From the NCBI RefSeq assembly GCF_041146395.1, contig NC_090989.1:49378501-49442500 (forward strand): a DNA stretch of 64,000 bases, written 5' to 3'. Both the position numbers and the translations under genes were made by a program. The DNA is from Eulemur rufifrons. Lineage: Eukaryota > Chordata > Mammalia > Primates > Lemuridae. The stretch's first letter is position 1. Every line of letters starts with the position of its first letter. The notes beneath the pieces were generated by a model, which worked only from the letters and a program-made list of their open reading frames with translations, was not told where the DNA came from and searched no databases. This document shows positions 24,151 through 35,890 of this stretch, piece after piece.

Positions 24151-24484
24151 TTTATATATCCTATTTGTTCCCTTTGTGTGGAGAATACAAATTAATATAA
24201 AAGCAAAAACATAGTAATAAACTAATATTTTAGAAGATTTAAATAAAATGGAATATTTAAAGTACAAAAAATTTTACTATTAAATAAATTTGAAACAAAA
24301 CTTAAAAGAAAAAGATTTCGGGAGGGGGAAGAAAGAGATTTTAAAAATAGAAAAATAATGTGCAATTGTTCTACATACATTTTAGAAATGGGTCTATAAT
24401 TAAAAAAAAACTATCCACTAAGAGAAATCTTTATATTTATATGATCTTTTCAGTAAACTCTTCCAAAAGTTTAAGTATGAAATA

Positions 24485-24827
24485 TAGTTATGCATCATAT
24501 AATGACATTTCATTCAATGCAGACGGCATATATGACTGATCCCATAAAATTATAGTATCATATTTTTACTGTACCTGTTCTCTGCTGAGATATGTTTACA
24601 TATATAAAAACTGTTGTATTATAATTGCCTACAGTATTCAATATGGTAACATGCTACACAAGATTATAGCCTAGGTTCAATAGGCTATACCATATAAGCT
24701 AGCTATGTAGCAGACTGTACCATCAAGGTTTGTGTAGGTGCAGTCTATGATGGTCGCACAATGATGACATTTCCTAAGGATGCCTTTCTTAAAACATATT
24801 CCTGTCAGTTAGTGACAGCTGACTATA
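24485..24827. mobile_element. Tigger-family DNA transposon (Tigger3-like MITE)
   Basis: About 340 bp bounded by TA. The inner ends are related inverted repeats: TAGTTATGCATCATATAATG at the left, and GTTAGTGACAGCTGACTATA at the right. Inner landmarks ATTGCCTACAGTATTCAATA and TAGGCTATACCATATAAGC fit a non-autonomous Tigger element. It has no transposase frame and is inserted in L1M ORF2 sequence. Confidence 0.65.
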
Positions 24828-25034
24828 ATGCCAATCTTATCCCAAATCTCTGAGAAAATAGAAAAAAAAGGAATTAACAATCCAAAAACTCAAGTGATGT
24901 AGCTAGCATCTCCTTGATTTTGTAAGCTGGAAAAAAAAAAAAAAAACCTTTATAAATAAGAAAAAGCTTAAGGCAGTTTCTTTCATGAGGATGGAAACAG
25001 ATGCAAAGGATAATATATTAGAAGAATTCAATGG

Positions 25035-25262
25035 AACATTGCTGGCTTCAAGATGGTGCAAGTTTTTTCCCTAAACCTTCCAGACAAAAATTCAGTCCAG
25101 TCAGCACTTTGATTTCAGCCTTGCAATACTCTGGGAAGAGAACCAAGACACACTCTGGCAAATCTCTGACCTACACAGTTGTGAGCTAACAAATGGTTGT
25201 TGTTTGAAGTCATTAAGTTTATGATAATGCTTTATGCAGCAATAAAAAAAAACTAATACATG
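25035..25262 (+). mobile_element. MLT1-type MaLR LTR, 3' part
   Basis: TTTGATTTCAGCCTTGCAAT near 25109, GACCTACACAGTTGTGAGC near 25168 and the end GCAATAAAAAAAAACTAATACA are the standard 3' half of an MLT1 LTR. Its 5' half is lost or unrecognisable. It interrupts the old L1M. Confidence 0.7.
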
Positions 25263-25276
25263 ATTCAAAATATACA

Positions 25277-25609
25277 CAGTTGGCTCTCTTTATCTGTGGA
25301 TTCTACATCGACAGATTCAACCAACTGCAAATTGAAAATATTTGGAAAAAAATAACAATGCAACAAGAAAAACTAATTCATATAAAAAGCAATAGAGTAC
25401 AACAGCTATTTACAACTATTAGCATAGTATTTACATTGTATTAGATATTATAAGTAATCTAGAAATGATTTAAAGTATACAGGATGATATGAATAGGTTG
25501 TATGCAAATGTTGTACCACTATATATGAAGGACTTGAACATCCATGGATTTTGATATATGCGGGAGGTTCTGAAACCAATCCACAACAAATATCAAGGCT
25601 CAACCATAT
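25277..25609. mobile_element. Tigger-family DNA transposon (MER2-like)
   Basis: Starts CAGTTGGCTCTCTTTATCTG and ends CAAGGCTCAACCATA, which are diverged inverted terminal repeats. Inner landmarks include ATTTACATTGTATTAGATAT and GTAATCTAGAAATGATTTAA. It is non-autonomous and has no transposase frame. Confidence 0.7.
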
Positions 25610-27640
25610 TGTAAGTTCTAAGAAAAGCAGAAATAAAACAGGACTTTAAATCTTGATAAATAATTTCTGCAGAAAAAATATATTATAACAAGCATCAAAC
25701 AATGCTAAAATATTTAAAATTTCCTCCATGAGATCAGGACAAGGACAAGAATGCTTTCACCATTTCTATTCAATATTGAGCTGATGTTTCTAGCCAATGC
25801 AATAAGACAAGAAAATGTAAATAAATTGGGAAAAAATATAAATGTCATTATATAAAAGTGATATAATGATACATTGAGAAGATTCTATAAACTATTGGTA
25901 CAAATATGTAATTTTCCTGGAAGATCAGACTAAAAATTAAACAATTTTTGCAAATAACAGCAACAAACAAAAAACGAAATAAAAATACTATTCACACAAG
26001 CCTAAAACATTCTACTATTTAGAAATAAATTTAACAAAAAAGTGCAAATTTCTTTTCTGTACAAAATAACATCATTAATATTATTGTGAGAAATTAAAGA
26101 CAAACCAAAAATATAAGACTATGTCACACTCATAAAAAGGAACACAATATTCTAAAGCTATCGATTCCACCAAAACTTTCATATAAAATCAATGCAGCCA
26201 TAATAATAATAATCCTAGCAAAAGTTTTGAAATAGAAAAGCTGATTCTAAAATTTCCATACAGATGTAATGCTTATATATAACCAACTACTCTTAAAGAA
26301 TGAAGTAAAAGACTTATATTAACAGATATCAGGACTTTTATAAAGTTACATTAACATGGTCAGTATAGATGTGAGGGGGAAAAAAGAACAGTAGATTATT
26401 AGACTATAATAGTTTCCAGATTTAACCATAAATGGCATGCCAGTGCTGTAGAGAAAAGATGATTGTTTTAATAAATACCACAGAGTCAATTGGGTATCCA
26501 AGTAGGAAAAATACATTCCATCCTACTTCATACCATACACAAAAATAAACTTTAATTGTACTCTAGAACTAAATGTGAAATATGACATAATAAAATGTTT
26601 TTAACAAGGTAAAAAATTACTATAAAATTATGAATTTTACTACATTAGAATTAAGTTTTATTCTTCATAAAACACCATTTAGGGTCAAAAGTTAAGGCAC
26701 ACACTGGCAGAAGATATAATAGTTTTAATGTGTATATTTGGCAAAAAAATTATGTCTGGAATATATAAAAAAAACTTCAATCAGTAAGAAAAACACTAAC
26801 TATGCAAGAGATACTATGAGCAAATGGTTTGAATTTATACATTATTTTCAAAAAAATATAAAATTGTTAATAAACTTATGAAAACATGTTTAAAATCATT
26901 AGTCATCAGAAAAATGCAATTTTAAATTATAATGCAATACAATTGCACACCAAAAAAAAAAAAATAGGTGAATGAAATACAGACAATACCAAATGTTGGC
27001 CTAGATACGGAGTAATTGGAAATCTCCTACACTCCTAGTGGCAGTTTAAATTGAGTCTTCCAAGAACATCTTTGCAACTATCTACTAGCACTGAACATGC
27101 AATATCCTATGAATTAGCTATTTCACTTCTAGCCATTTAACTAAGAGAAATGTGTACAATATTCATCAAGAACATGTGTGAGGATTCTTTTAGCAACATT
27201 TTGCATGATAGCCCGAATTTTAAAAAATGCTCATCAAATTTAGGATGGGTTAACACTGTGATAAATATATGCAATGTAATACTGTACCACTAGGAGTACA
27301 AATGAGCTTGCTATATGCAACATCATGAATAAATATCATAAATATGACTTTTAGCAAAAATCCAGACACAAAATAATTCATACTGTGTAATTCGGTTGTC
27401 ATATAGTTCCAGAGAATAAGTAAATTATTAAAATGAGGACATCATTACATTATTAAAATACCAATGAGTAAGAAGGAGATAGAGGGTTTCTGGAATTAGG
27501 ACAATAATATGCCTTTTTTGTGTATTGATTATATGAGGTAGGTTCAGTACGTGAAAATGATATATATTTATGATTTGTGCATGTATTTATATTCATCTTC
27601 TTAAATAAATACATGAAAAACATGATTAGAAATCTAAAAT

Positions 27641-28259
27641 TATTTTCAAGCTTATTTTATGTTTTTACAATATGAATATTGAAAAGAAGATTCTTTTATT
27701 AATATTTAATAAAATATAGCAGAAAGCATGACTTAGGATGTGAAAAACAAACACAAAATATAATTATGAATGGGACTTGATATAACTGTCAGTTAACTAA
27801 ATTTAATACAATATTAAAAAATATATTGACAATCTGGGAATCAGGTCTCTCACTTTTGGAAAGCAAAGTTGAACAAAATGAAAGGGAGAAGACTAGAGTA
27901 TACCTTGCAGTGTTTGATTATATTGGAGGAAGGAAGACAGGAGAGAGGGAGAGGGAGACAGGACAGGGAGAGGAAGAAGAAAAGGGATAATGAATGTCCA
28001 AATATATGTAATCAGTATATCTTTAATATCTATATTTCTTAGCTCTGTTCAATGTGAGGACCTTGAGGCAATGACACTCTAATAGCAAAGAACACTTCTA
28101 ACACTCAGATCTTACTATGAAAATCTCATTTTCCATTTAAAGGAACCAAGGCTCCTTGGAAAAAAGGTAAAATTCAATTGCTGACATAGGGAAAGTACAT
28201 GATAATTCTGAAATATCTTAATTTTATTGTGCCTAAAATTGCTCAAAGAATGATAGGGA
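27641..28259. other. AT-rich stretch with a purine-rich tract
   Basis: No gene. A GA/GGA-rich tract occupies about 27926-27988 and is strongly strand-asymmetric. It may be the site of low-complexity expansion. Confidence 0.45.
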
Positions 28260-29110
28260 CAAATCAAAAGGGCAAAGTTGCTGTCTCAAAGGGCTCTCAC
28301 TGGTGAAATATGGAGAAATTTGTGAACATAAAAACAAAGATAATAATGGATTATAATGGGCTGAATGTCAAAAGACAATATGATTTTATGCTGGTATTAA
28401 TAAATTAAAGAATAAATAAATATAGAAATGCAGAAGAGAAAGCCCTTCCTTACATTCAAATCACAACATAAAAATATAGATGAAATGAAGTTAGAAAAAT
28501 CAATAGATATTAAAATTAATAATAATTTTATCTTTAAAAGTATATCTACAAAATCTCAAAAAATTTACTCCAAAATACTCAATAGTTACAAGAGGAAAAG
28601 TAATAAATTTACAGTGAAGAAACCTGAGGAACACTACCTTAACCAAGCGATCAGGGTTAATATCAAACACTGAGAATAATACAATAGTAAATCTGTTGTA
28701 TTTCTCCCTAAAATACACAACTGATCTAATCCTGAAAAAACATCCAAAAAACATAAAATGGAGTATATTCTACTTTTCAAAATGTTGAAGTCAACTAAGC
28801 TTCAAAATTAAAAAAAAAAAAGAAAACATTGAGAAGTTTCCAAATTAAAAGTACTAAAGAGATATAGCAACTAAATGCAATGAGAGAGAATTGCATTTAG
28901 TTGCTACAGAGAGAATAAAACCTATAAAGAACATTGTTGGAACAATCGATCAGATTAAATATAGACTATGGATAACACTTATTAAATTGTTTACTTTGGT
29001 AAATGTGCGGTTTTACAAAAGAATGTCCTTGTTTTGTTTTGTTTTTGAGAAAATGCACACTGTATTACTTAGGAATAAATAGCATGATATGTCCAATTTA
29101 CTCTCCAATG
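28260..29110 (+). mobile_element. L1M (L1ME/HAL1-like) 3' UTR
   Basis: Landmarks in sense order: GAAAGCCCTTCCTTACATTC near 28438, AACACTACCTTAACCAAGCG near 28630, GCAACTAAATGCAATG near 28867, and AAGAATGTCCTTG then CACTGTATTACTTAGG near 29019-29072. A perfect hairpin at 28865-28906 interrupts it. The 81-codon frame at 28428-28673 is incidental. Confidence 0.6.
28865..28906. repeat. Perfect 17-bp inverted repeat with 8-base loop
   Basis: TAGCAACTAAATGCAAT at 28865-28881 and its exact reverse complement at 28890-28906 flank the loop GAGAGAGA (28882-28889). The left arm belongs to the L1M 3' UTR. The right arm appears inserted relative to that family's usual continuation. Confidence 0.95.
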
Positions 29111-29876
29111 TAGGATTTATTTTCATGACTGATTGTGTCCATCTCTTCGTGATTACCCTTTGAGAGTCATCTGAATTTCCTGAAGTAAACCCTGAGGGGC
29201 TATAAAAAACTCCTTCTTACAAACCAATAAGATACTGGCCCTAGCTATGTAATTGATCCAATGCATAGATGATGCTAACATTTAATTGGCTGTAAAGTGC
29301 CTATTGAATTGTCTGTAGAGTGCTTTCTACATTTGTTCACTCAGCTGTGCATTGTGACCTTAAATGTGCACAAGAAAATACATACATACAAACTCACCCT
29401 TGAAGAATTCTGTCTGCAGGCAGTTCAGACTGAGCCTATATTTATGTGTTTATATCCATACACTTGACATATTATTTATGTTAGAATATGCCACCTGAGT
29501 GCTGTATTGACTACACACTGAGGTTTTAAACAGTATATAGCCATTTAAAAAAAACCCATCTGAGTAAGAGAAGGCAATTACCATTATTGCCTGCCAGTTA
29601 TGTAAGTTCAATCCCTTGTATAAATATATTCTCAAGAGAAGGTGACAGATTGCTTTTTTGTTAAATTAAGAAGGTTCAAGGAGTGCCATTTTGTAAAACA
29701 TTGCCCTGCTGTTTCTATACAGGCTCTGCTATTCATACTTGTAATCAGACTCAAGTATACAACTGGACAGAGCTTGCCTGGCTTCTTAGCCCTACTTCAT
29801 ATCTAGAGGTTTCCTTTTGATGGATGTTGTGTGATCAGCAAGCCCGTCTGGTGGCATATGGAGAGGGTGTAAAAAA
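29111..29876. other. Unique-looking stretch, possible conserved non-coding DNA
   Basis: No repeat recognised. The part at about 29150-29390 has moderate composition and several TAAT-containing patches (GTAATTGATCCAATGCATAG near 29250), a look often seen in conserved enhancers. Conservation cannot be judged here. Confidence 0.3.
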
Positions 29877-31194
29877 ATTAAAACAGCCACATAAGTTACA
29901 AATCAATGACTAAGCTACTTTATCTTTTTATTGGCACAAGCAGAACATTGAATACATTGGCAGGAAATAAAGATGATTGGTGATGTTTGAGCATTTTTTT
30001 TTCTTTTAGCTGCTGTGAAGCAGCAATGTTATCAGTATGACTGTAGTATAATAACATTTGTCTCATATTATCCCATGTGGACATGTCTCTAACCATTGAA
30101 ATGAGGAATTTTTTAATAAAATAACTTTTTAAAAAACAATTTAAAAAATGTGAATTGTCTAATCTACACTATTATTATCATTGACAAATAATAAAAACAA
30201 TAGCAATTTGCAACTGGTTAGAACCATTTTTATTTTATATCAGCAAATTATACTTATGAGTATCTAATGTAAAATTTTAGTTGTCTTTTCTGTGTATAAT
30301 TTGTACCCATTATAATGCCCTCAAATATTAAGTTGATCAAAACTACATAGTACTTCTAAAAACACTTTGTTGAGGCCAATTTAGTAGGTGGGCAAGTTCT
30401 AACAGTAGTTTTTCTCTCTTCATTTTGCCTTGGAAGCATATGACTATATGAGTTATTACAAATGCACAAAACAATAGAGTAACAGAGGTTAAGGATACCT
30501 TAAACAGAATCTATTTTAAACTCTACATGATATGAAAAAGAAAACTTAGCCCAAGGAATTTACATTGTGATGCTGATACTTTGCCTATATAGTAATTTAT
30601 TTTTCATAGAAGTATTATTAATTAAATGAATATTTTAATCAATCATTTTAAAGCCTAACTATACACTTGGCACTAGTCTAGTGAGTTAGAGAAGTAAAAA
30701 TAAATAAAAGCCTGTCCTTGTTCTCAGGCACCATACCTAACAAGGAAAATAAGCCATAAATGACAATATGGTTGGATTACATAATACGACTAAACTATAT
30801 TTCAAAATTACAAAACAGGAGTGGCAGGTGCCATTGACTTGTTAATTGTCAAGCTAATTGCACATCTTAGTAGTAATTTTAGATGTTTGGAAGATAGTGA
30901 TAAAACTATGAGATAACCTAATTTGGAAAGAAATCATGGAGAATAACCGTGGACCTGAAGTGTTTGCAGAATTTGGGCAGAGAGATAAGCAGGGTATTAA
31001 CCAAAAGCAAAGTGATTAAAAATCTTAAATACCATTTTAAGGATTTTAAAAAAAATCTGTAAAATATTTATCCAAGCTGTATTTTTTAAAGTTATTTATT
31101 TTAAGCAGCAGTAGGTGAGGCAAAGACCAAACTTCATTTTCAGTGCAAGGACAAAAAAAAAATATTAAAACAGCCACATAAGTTATAAATCAAT
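29877..31194 (+). mobile_element. Putative retroposed segment flanked by a 31-bp direct repeat
   Basis: A 31-base sequence at 29877-29907 recurs at 31164-31194 with one mismatch (30/31). Its core is AAAACAGCCACATAAGTTA. The second copy is directly preceded by an A-rich tract (31152-31163), and the first begins at a TT/AAAA-type site, the preferred L1 endonuclease target. That is the layout of a LINE-mediated insertion: target copy, insert, poly(A), target copy. The insert of about 1.25 kb has no long frame and is not a recognisable L1 3' end; part of it (about 30640-30990) looks like antisense L2. It could be a retrocopy of an unspliced or non-coding transcript. Confidence 0.45.
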
Positions 31195-32848
31195 ATAACA
31201 TTATTCTGTCAAAAAAGGTAAAACCAGTAAATTAAAATTATGCCCCTCCTCTATCCCCTCTGATAAAAAGTTAAACTGCTTAGCCATAATTTTCTTGGTA
31301 GGAAATAAGAGGAGGAAGAGTCATTGGATAATCCAAAAAAGAATAATTTTTCACTGAAAAATGAGAATTTTGTATTTCGTGGCCTTCATAGGCATTCTGA
31401 AGAATATGACTATAATATAACAAGAATAAGAATATGTTTTGTAACAGCATTGCTGTATCTTGTACAAATTTTATGCAACTCAATGGAGGTTTCGATAAAA
31501 AAAATTTCCTATGGAATCATATTCTACATATGATTACGTGATGGTTTATAAACACCATCAGTTATATAGATCATTATAGTGATGTTAAGAAGTTATGGTT
31601 CATAACAATCACACCTGCTGTGGCTTTAATGGTATCTACTCTGAGAGATATAAGTATTTTCAGATGTTTTAAATAGAAAAATATCTTCCACATGTCTTCT
31701 ACTCTAATAGTATTGATACCTAATGGCTCTAAAAAATCTGATAAGATTTTTGTAGCTCCCTATACTTTAATGAAATATTTAAATTAATATCTTCCCTATT
31801 TTTCATGAATTCTAAGACTTGAATAGCAATCCTAAATGTGAAAACAAAAATATTTACTGTATTTACCACTTAAATTCATAAATTTTCAGGGAATATTGAT
31901 GAATATTTTCAACTATTTAATGGACTTTCAGTAGGAATGGTATAAGTACTTGTCTCTCAATACTCAGTATATGTTTAGGGAATATAAATTTGTGTTTGTT
32001 TCAGTAGATTCTCCATTTGGTGAAACAGAGATTGAATTAGTGATGTTCAAAACATTTTAGAACCTAACATGGTACCTTACACTTTAGATGTACCTAAATA
32101 ATATTTATCAAATGAATTTTTTGTGAAGTAGACTAGGAAGGAAATGGGGAAGGGAAATAAAATTATCAGAGGAGATGCTTCTTTAGGAGGCATCAAATTC
32201 TCTCTGATGGAAATATTCAAGCACAGACACAATAAATGACATAAACAAGAAGCATGAAGTTAATGGGGGTTTGACTTAGTGTCGGTATTTTTCCAACTCT
32301 GTTTTTATAGCCTCTGATACAGTGGCATAACTGAAATCTCAAATTAAGTTTTAGTCACAAGTATTTTTGTTTGTTTTTGTGTTTTTCTTTTAACTTGGTA
32401 CATGACATGATACAAACATTTGAAACTGGCTAGAAAAGGAAAGACATGAGATATGTTGGCTTACATAAGTAAAACAATCCAAGATGAGTTTAGCTTTTGT
32501 CAATAGAGTTATAGAAGTGTTATCAGTAGACATGTTTTAGATTATCATCAGTCAATTTTTGTCTAATTATTTCTCCTACTCAATCTTCTTGATTGTGAGG
32601 CATGAGTTGTATGTGACTATCATTAATTGACCAGCTTCTACTGTTTCTAATATATGTCAGGCTACGTGTGATATCTAATTAAATATTAAACAATATTCTG
32701 TGATGTTATTTCCATTTTCTATATGAAGAATAAGAGTATCAGAAAGTTGTATTAACTGACCACAGGCCACATAGGTGTTTAACTAAAGAGGTTAAAACCT
32801 GTGTCTGTACTCATATTTATACACACTTTGATGCCTACCTCATGGTCG
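31195..32848. other. AT-rich stretch without supported features
   Basis: No gene or assigned repeat. Short frames at 31280-31533 overlap on opposite strands and are chance. Confidence 0.4.
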
Positions 32849-33198
32849 CTGTTTGCAATTTTTTTTTCTTTTTTTTTTTAATTTCAGGAAATTATGGGGG
32901 TACAAACATTTTGGTTACCTGTTATGACTTTGCCACATCCCAACCATGATTTGAGACGTGCCCTTCCCCCACTACAACGCTCACCGTGTCCATTAGTCAT
33001 GAGTTTACCCACCCCCAACCGCCCTACCTGCAAAGAATATAACTACTGTGTGAGCACCTTAGTGTTGATCAGTCAGTGCCAGTTTGATGGCGAGTACATG
33101 CAGTGCCTATTCTTCCATTCTTATGATACCTCACTTCGGAGGATGGGCTCAAGCTCTATCCAGGAAAATATAAGAGGTGCTAGATCTGTTTGCAATTT
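32849..33198 (-). mobile_element. 5'-truncated L1 of strepsirrhine type, minus strand, with target-site duplication
   Basis: The insert (about 32862-33185) begins on the plus strand with a poly(T) tract, i.e. the poly(A) tail of a minus-strand L1. ATTATGGGGGTACAAACATT then follows, the reverse complement of the L1 3' end also seen at 45280-45397. The landmark GTGTTGATCAGTCAGTGCC lies near 33063. The 13-bp target duplication CTGTTTGCAATTT occurs at 32849-32861 and 33186-33198 without mismatch. Only the 3' UTR is present. The perfect duplication suggests a fairly recent, lineage-specific insertion. Confidence 0.85.
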
Positions 33199-34274
33199 GA
33201 TAATTGAATTTTTTTAAAAAGCTAAAACTCCTTTGGGTTCTTAACTTATCAGAGTAAATTCATGTACATTTTCTCCCTTAATGCCAAAAGGATCAGAAGG
33301 AATGATTTTTATTCACTTGGGTATTTTAAAATCTCTTTAGGTATTAACACCTTTCAAATAGTCTTTTGAATGATATTTTCTTGCTTCTATCCTCTACATA
33401 TATGTCTTTGAGTATAGTCCTTGGTTTAAAAATCAAAAAGAAATAGCAAATGATTCTACTTGTCCTCCTTAGTATTTGAAAGTTTACAGAGTTAAAGTAA
33501 ATTAGCTTACCAGTATTACTTTTTTTTGAGAAGCATAAGTGAAATTCAATATGTACTCCACTAATTTCTGTTCCTAAAGAATGCATTTTTTTAATGTTAA
33601 TACCATTTCTACTTTCTTTCTCTTTTGTCTTCTGATCACTGCAAATATTTTTGACAAGTGGCAAACAAGCAAACAAACTTTTTCCAAAAAGAGCCAACAA
33701 ACCAACCAACCAAATACATACAAATGCACTAACCAAATAGGCACCCTGCAAATAACTCAGAGATAAACTTCAAATGATTTGCTAAACAGAAGAGAAAATA
33801 GTAGGAAATAGACTTTATAACTTGTTGAAGGAAAGCACATGCTTGTCTATCCCACATTTTCACTGTCTTCAAGCTGTGTTGGAGTTCTGATATCTCAGAA
33901 TTTACGTCAGTGAGCTTCTCTAGCATAATGTGACAGGCATGCTCCAGGACAGATTTCTGTGCAAATAAACTGATAAGAAACAATCAAAGAAGCCTCAGAA
34001 ACATCCATAAATGAAATAGCTAGTCCTTGTGACACTCTTTTTTTCTTTTCTCAATCCAATTAACGTTCTCATAGAATAGGGGTTACTATTGGCATTAGCC
34101 ATTATTGTTTTAATCTTTTTTCTATAAACTCAAAGTGAGTGTGTCTCTGAATCTTATGCATTTTCCATAGATTTAAATGGTATGACTTAGCTCTCTGCTC
34201 CAAATCTCATTGTCATTATGATCATCGATAGTGTTATTATAGTTTATGTTCATTAAATAATTGTTTATTATGGA
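33199..34274. other. AT-rich stretch without a supported gene
   Basis: A 135-codon minus-strand frame at 33344-33751 overlaps other frames and has no recognisable domain. A CAAA/CCAA-rich patch lies at 33660-33715. Confidence 0.4.
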
Positions 34275-34360
34275 TATTTTTAGAGTTTTATATGCATCAG
34301 TCCATTTAATATGTACAACAATCTACTCTGTGACCTAGGTACTATTACGTTATCCACTGA
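34275..34360 (-). mobile_element. MIR fragment, minus strand
   Basis: TCAGTCCATTTAATATGTAC, then ACAATCTACTCTGTGACCTA, then GGTACTATTACG is the antisense MIR core that normally reads as the AACCCTATGAGGTAGGTACT region. Confidence 0.5.
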
Positions 34361-35679
34361 AAACTATCTAATGAAAGATCCTTTTATAATATATAAAATG
34401 TTGAAATATTTAAATGGGAGAAGAGAAGATCTCTCAATTCTTCCTTAACACGAAGATGCCATATGTTGTGCGATTCAGTCATTGACTTTTGCTTTAGTCT
34501 TTGAAAAATTTGATAATTGTATTCTAGACAAATGACCTGTAAAGTAAAGGACAGTGTTGCTGTTTTCAGAATGTCAGAAAGCTGTTCTTCAAAATCTGTA
34601 CATGAGTTAGAAATAAGAGTATTTCACACAAACAGGAAGTGCATGTGTTAAAAAGGGTTTAACTAGGACTTCTTAACCTCAGAGAAAATATAAAAAGGAG
34701 AAAATCAAGTAGTGTGGCCTTTGCCAAAGCTGCCAATAAGAAATATACAATAGATTCTCAGAATAAACCCTACACTTAACCTAACTTTCTGGTCACTGTT
34801 ACAAACCAGTACTGTTTCTCTTCTAACTATTCCTCTTTAAAAGAGAAAAAAAAATATGATCTTATCTCCTGACATTGTGTTAGGTACTTTTTAACACTAT
34901 CATTTTAATTATGTTTGATAATTTCTTAGCTATCTGCTAGATATCTTATGTGCATAGCATTGGGGATTTTATGCTAGAGATAATGATATTTTGGAAAGGG
35001 GAGCTATTACTCAGTACAACCAATAATATCTAATAGGATAATGTCTCATCCACCCATGAGAACTGCAATAACTGAGTAAAATAAATCTAAAATCAAGCTT
35101 TTTGTAAAATATGGTCTGACTTTAATTTCATAAAATTTGATATTTTTAGTTATCCAAAATGCAAAAATTAGATATTTTTAGTAATTAAGTAGGAGTTTGT
35201 GGGCATAAAACCCCCCAAAATATATGTCCTATCCTATATTCCTATTTATTTATTTATTTATTTTAGGATTGAAATATATCTGCTCCCTCTGGTTTGGGAT
35301 TTAAATAATGGACATCCCACTAGATAACACAAACATAAGGAAGAGGGCAGACCTGAAAGATAAAGGTTATTTTTTTCTTTTGTTTCTTTTTAAATTGTAT
35401 ATATTAAAGACATACACATGATGTTTTTACACACACACACACACACATAGTGAAGTGATTACTATAGTCAAGCAAAGTAGCCAGGTTATTTCTTTAGATA
35501 ATGAAATTTCATAACTGAATATTGATCTTAATCTTCATTTGGACAATCTTTGACACATATTTTAGAAACTCTCAAATTTTGTACAAATTTTATCCTTAGC
35601 CTCAAATTTTAATCCTAAAGTTTAAAAACAATATTCTGATTTATTAATATTTACATTTTTTTCATTTTGCTAAAATGTG
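34361..35679. other. AT-rich stretch with two microsatellites
   Basis: No gene. A (TATT)n tract is at about 35243-35263 and an (AC)9 tract at 35429-35446. Confidence 0.5.
35429..35446. repeat. (AC)9 microsatellite
   Basis: Nine uninterrupted AC units. Confidence 0.9.
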
Positions 35680-35890
35680 GGTTAATTTATTTAATCTCCA
35701 TATCAACCCAGTCAATACTATCATTACTATTATCAACACCATTTTCCAATGTGAAAATTGAAAAACAGAGAGGTTATATAATTTTTCTAAGGTCCAACAG
35801 CCAATAAATGACAAAACTTAGTTTTGAACCAGGGCAATATGGCTCCCAGATTGAGTATTCTCAATCCCTATATTATATTATACTACAGTG
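35680..35890 (-). mobile_element. MIR SINE, minus strand
   Basis: The MIR order is clear. ATCAACACCATTTTCCAATG comes first, then AAAAACAGAGAGGTTATATA, then AAGGTCCAACAGCCAATAAA, then TTTTGAACCAGGGCAATATG, ending near the 5' tRNA-like part (about 35870). Confidence 0.7.

Larger units (their letters stand above)
23340..27640 (+). mobile_element. Old L1M LINE, plus strand, broken by four insertions
   Basis: L1 sequence appears in sense order. An ORF1-like A-rich part runs about 23340-23760. ORF2 pieces lie at 24180-24480 and 24840-25034, then 25615-26990, and the 3' part runs to about 27640. The strongest landmarks are GAGATCAGGACAAGGACAAG and TTTCTATTCAATATTGAGC (about 25730-25785), from the conserved reverse-transcriptase palm region of ORF2, and CATTAGTCATCAGAAAAATG near 26897. 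Stops and indels are everywhere. The LTR-like repeat, two Tigger elements and an MLT1 LTR listed below sit inside it and are therefore younger. Confidence 0.7.

Noticed and set aside
32894..33217. 107-codon plus-strand frame
   Set aside because: It is the reverse complement of an L1 3' UTR and its flank, not a gene.
33344..33751. 135-codon minus-strand frame with a hydrophobic start
   Set aside because: No family resemblance, overlaps other frames on the opposite strand, and sits in AT-rich sequence.
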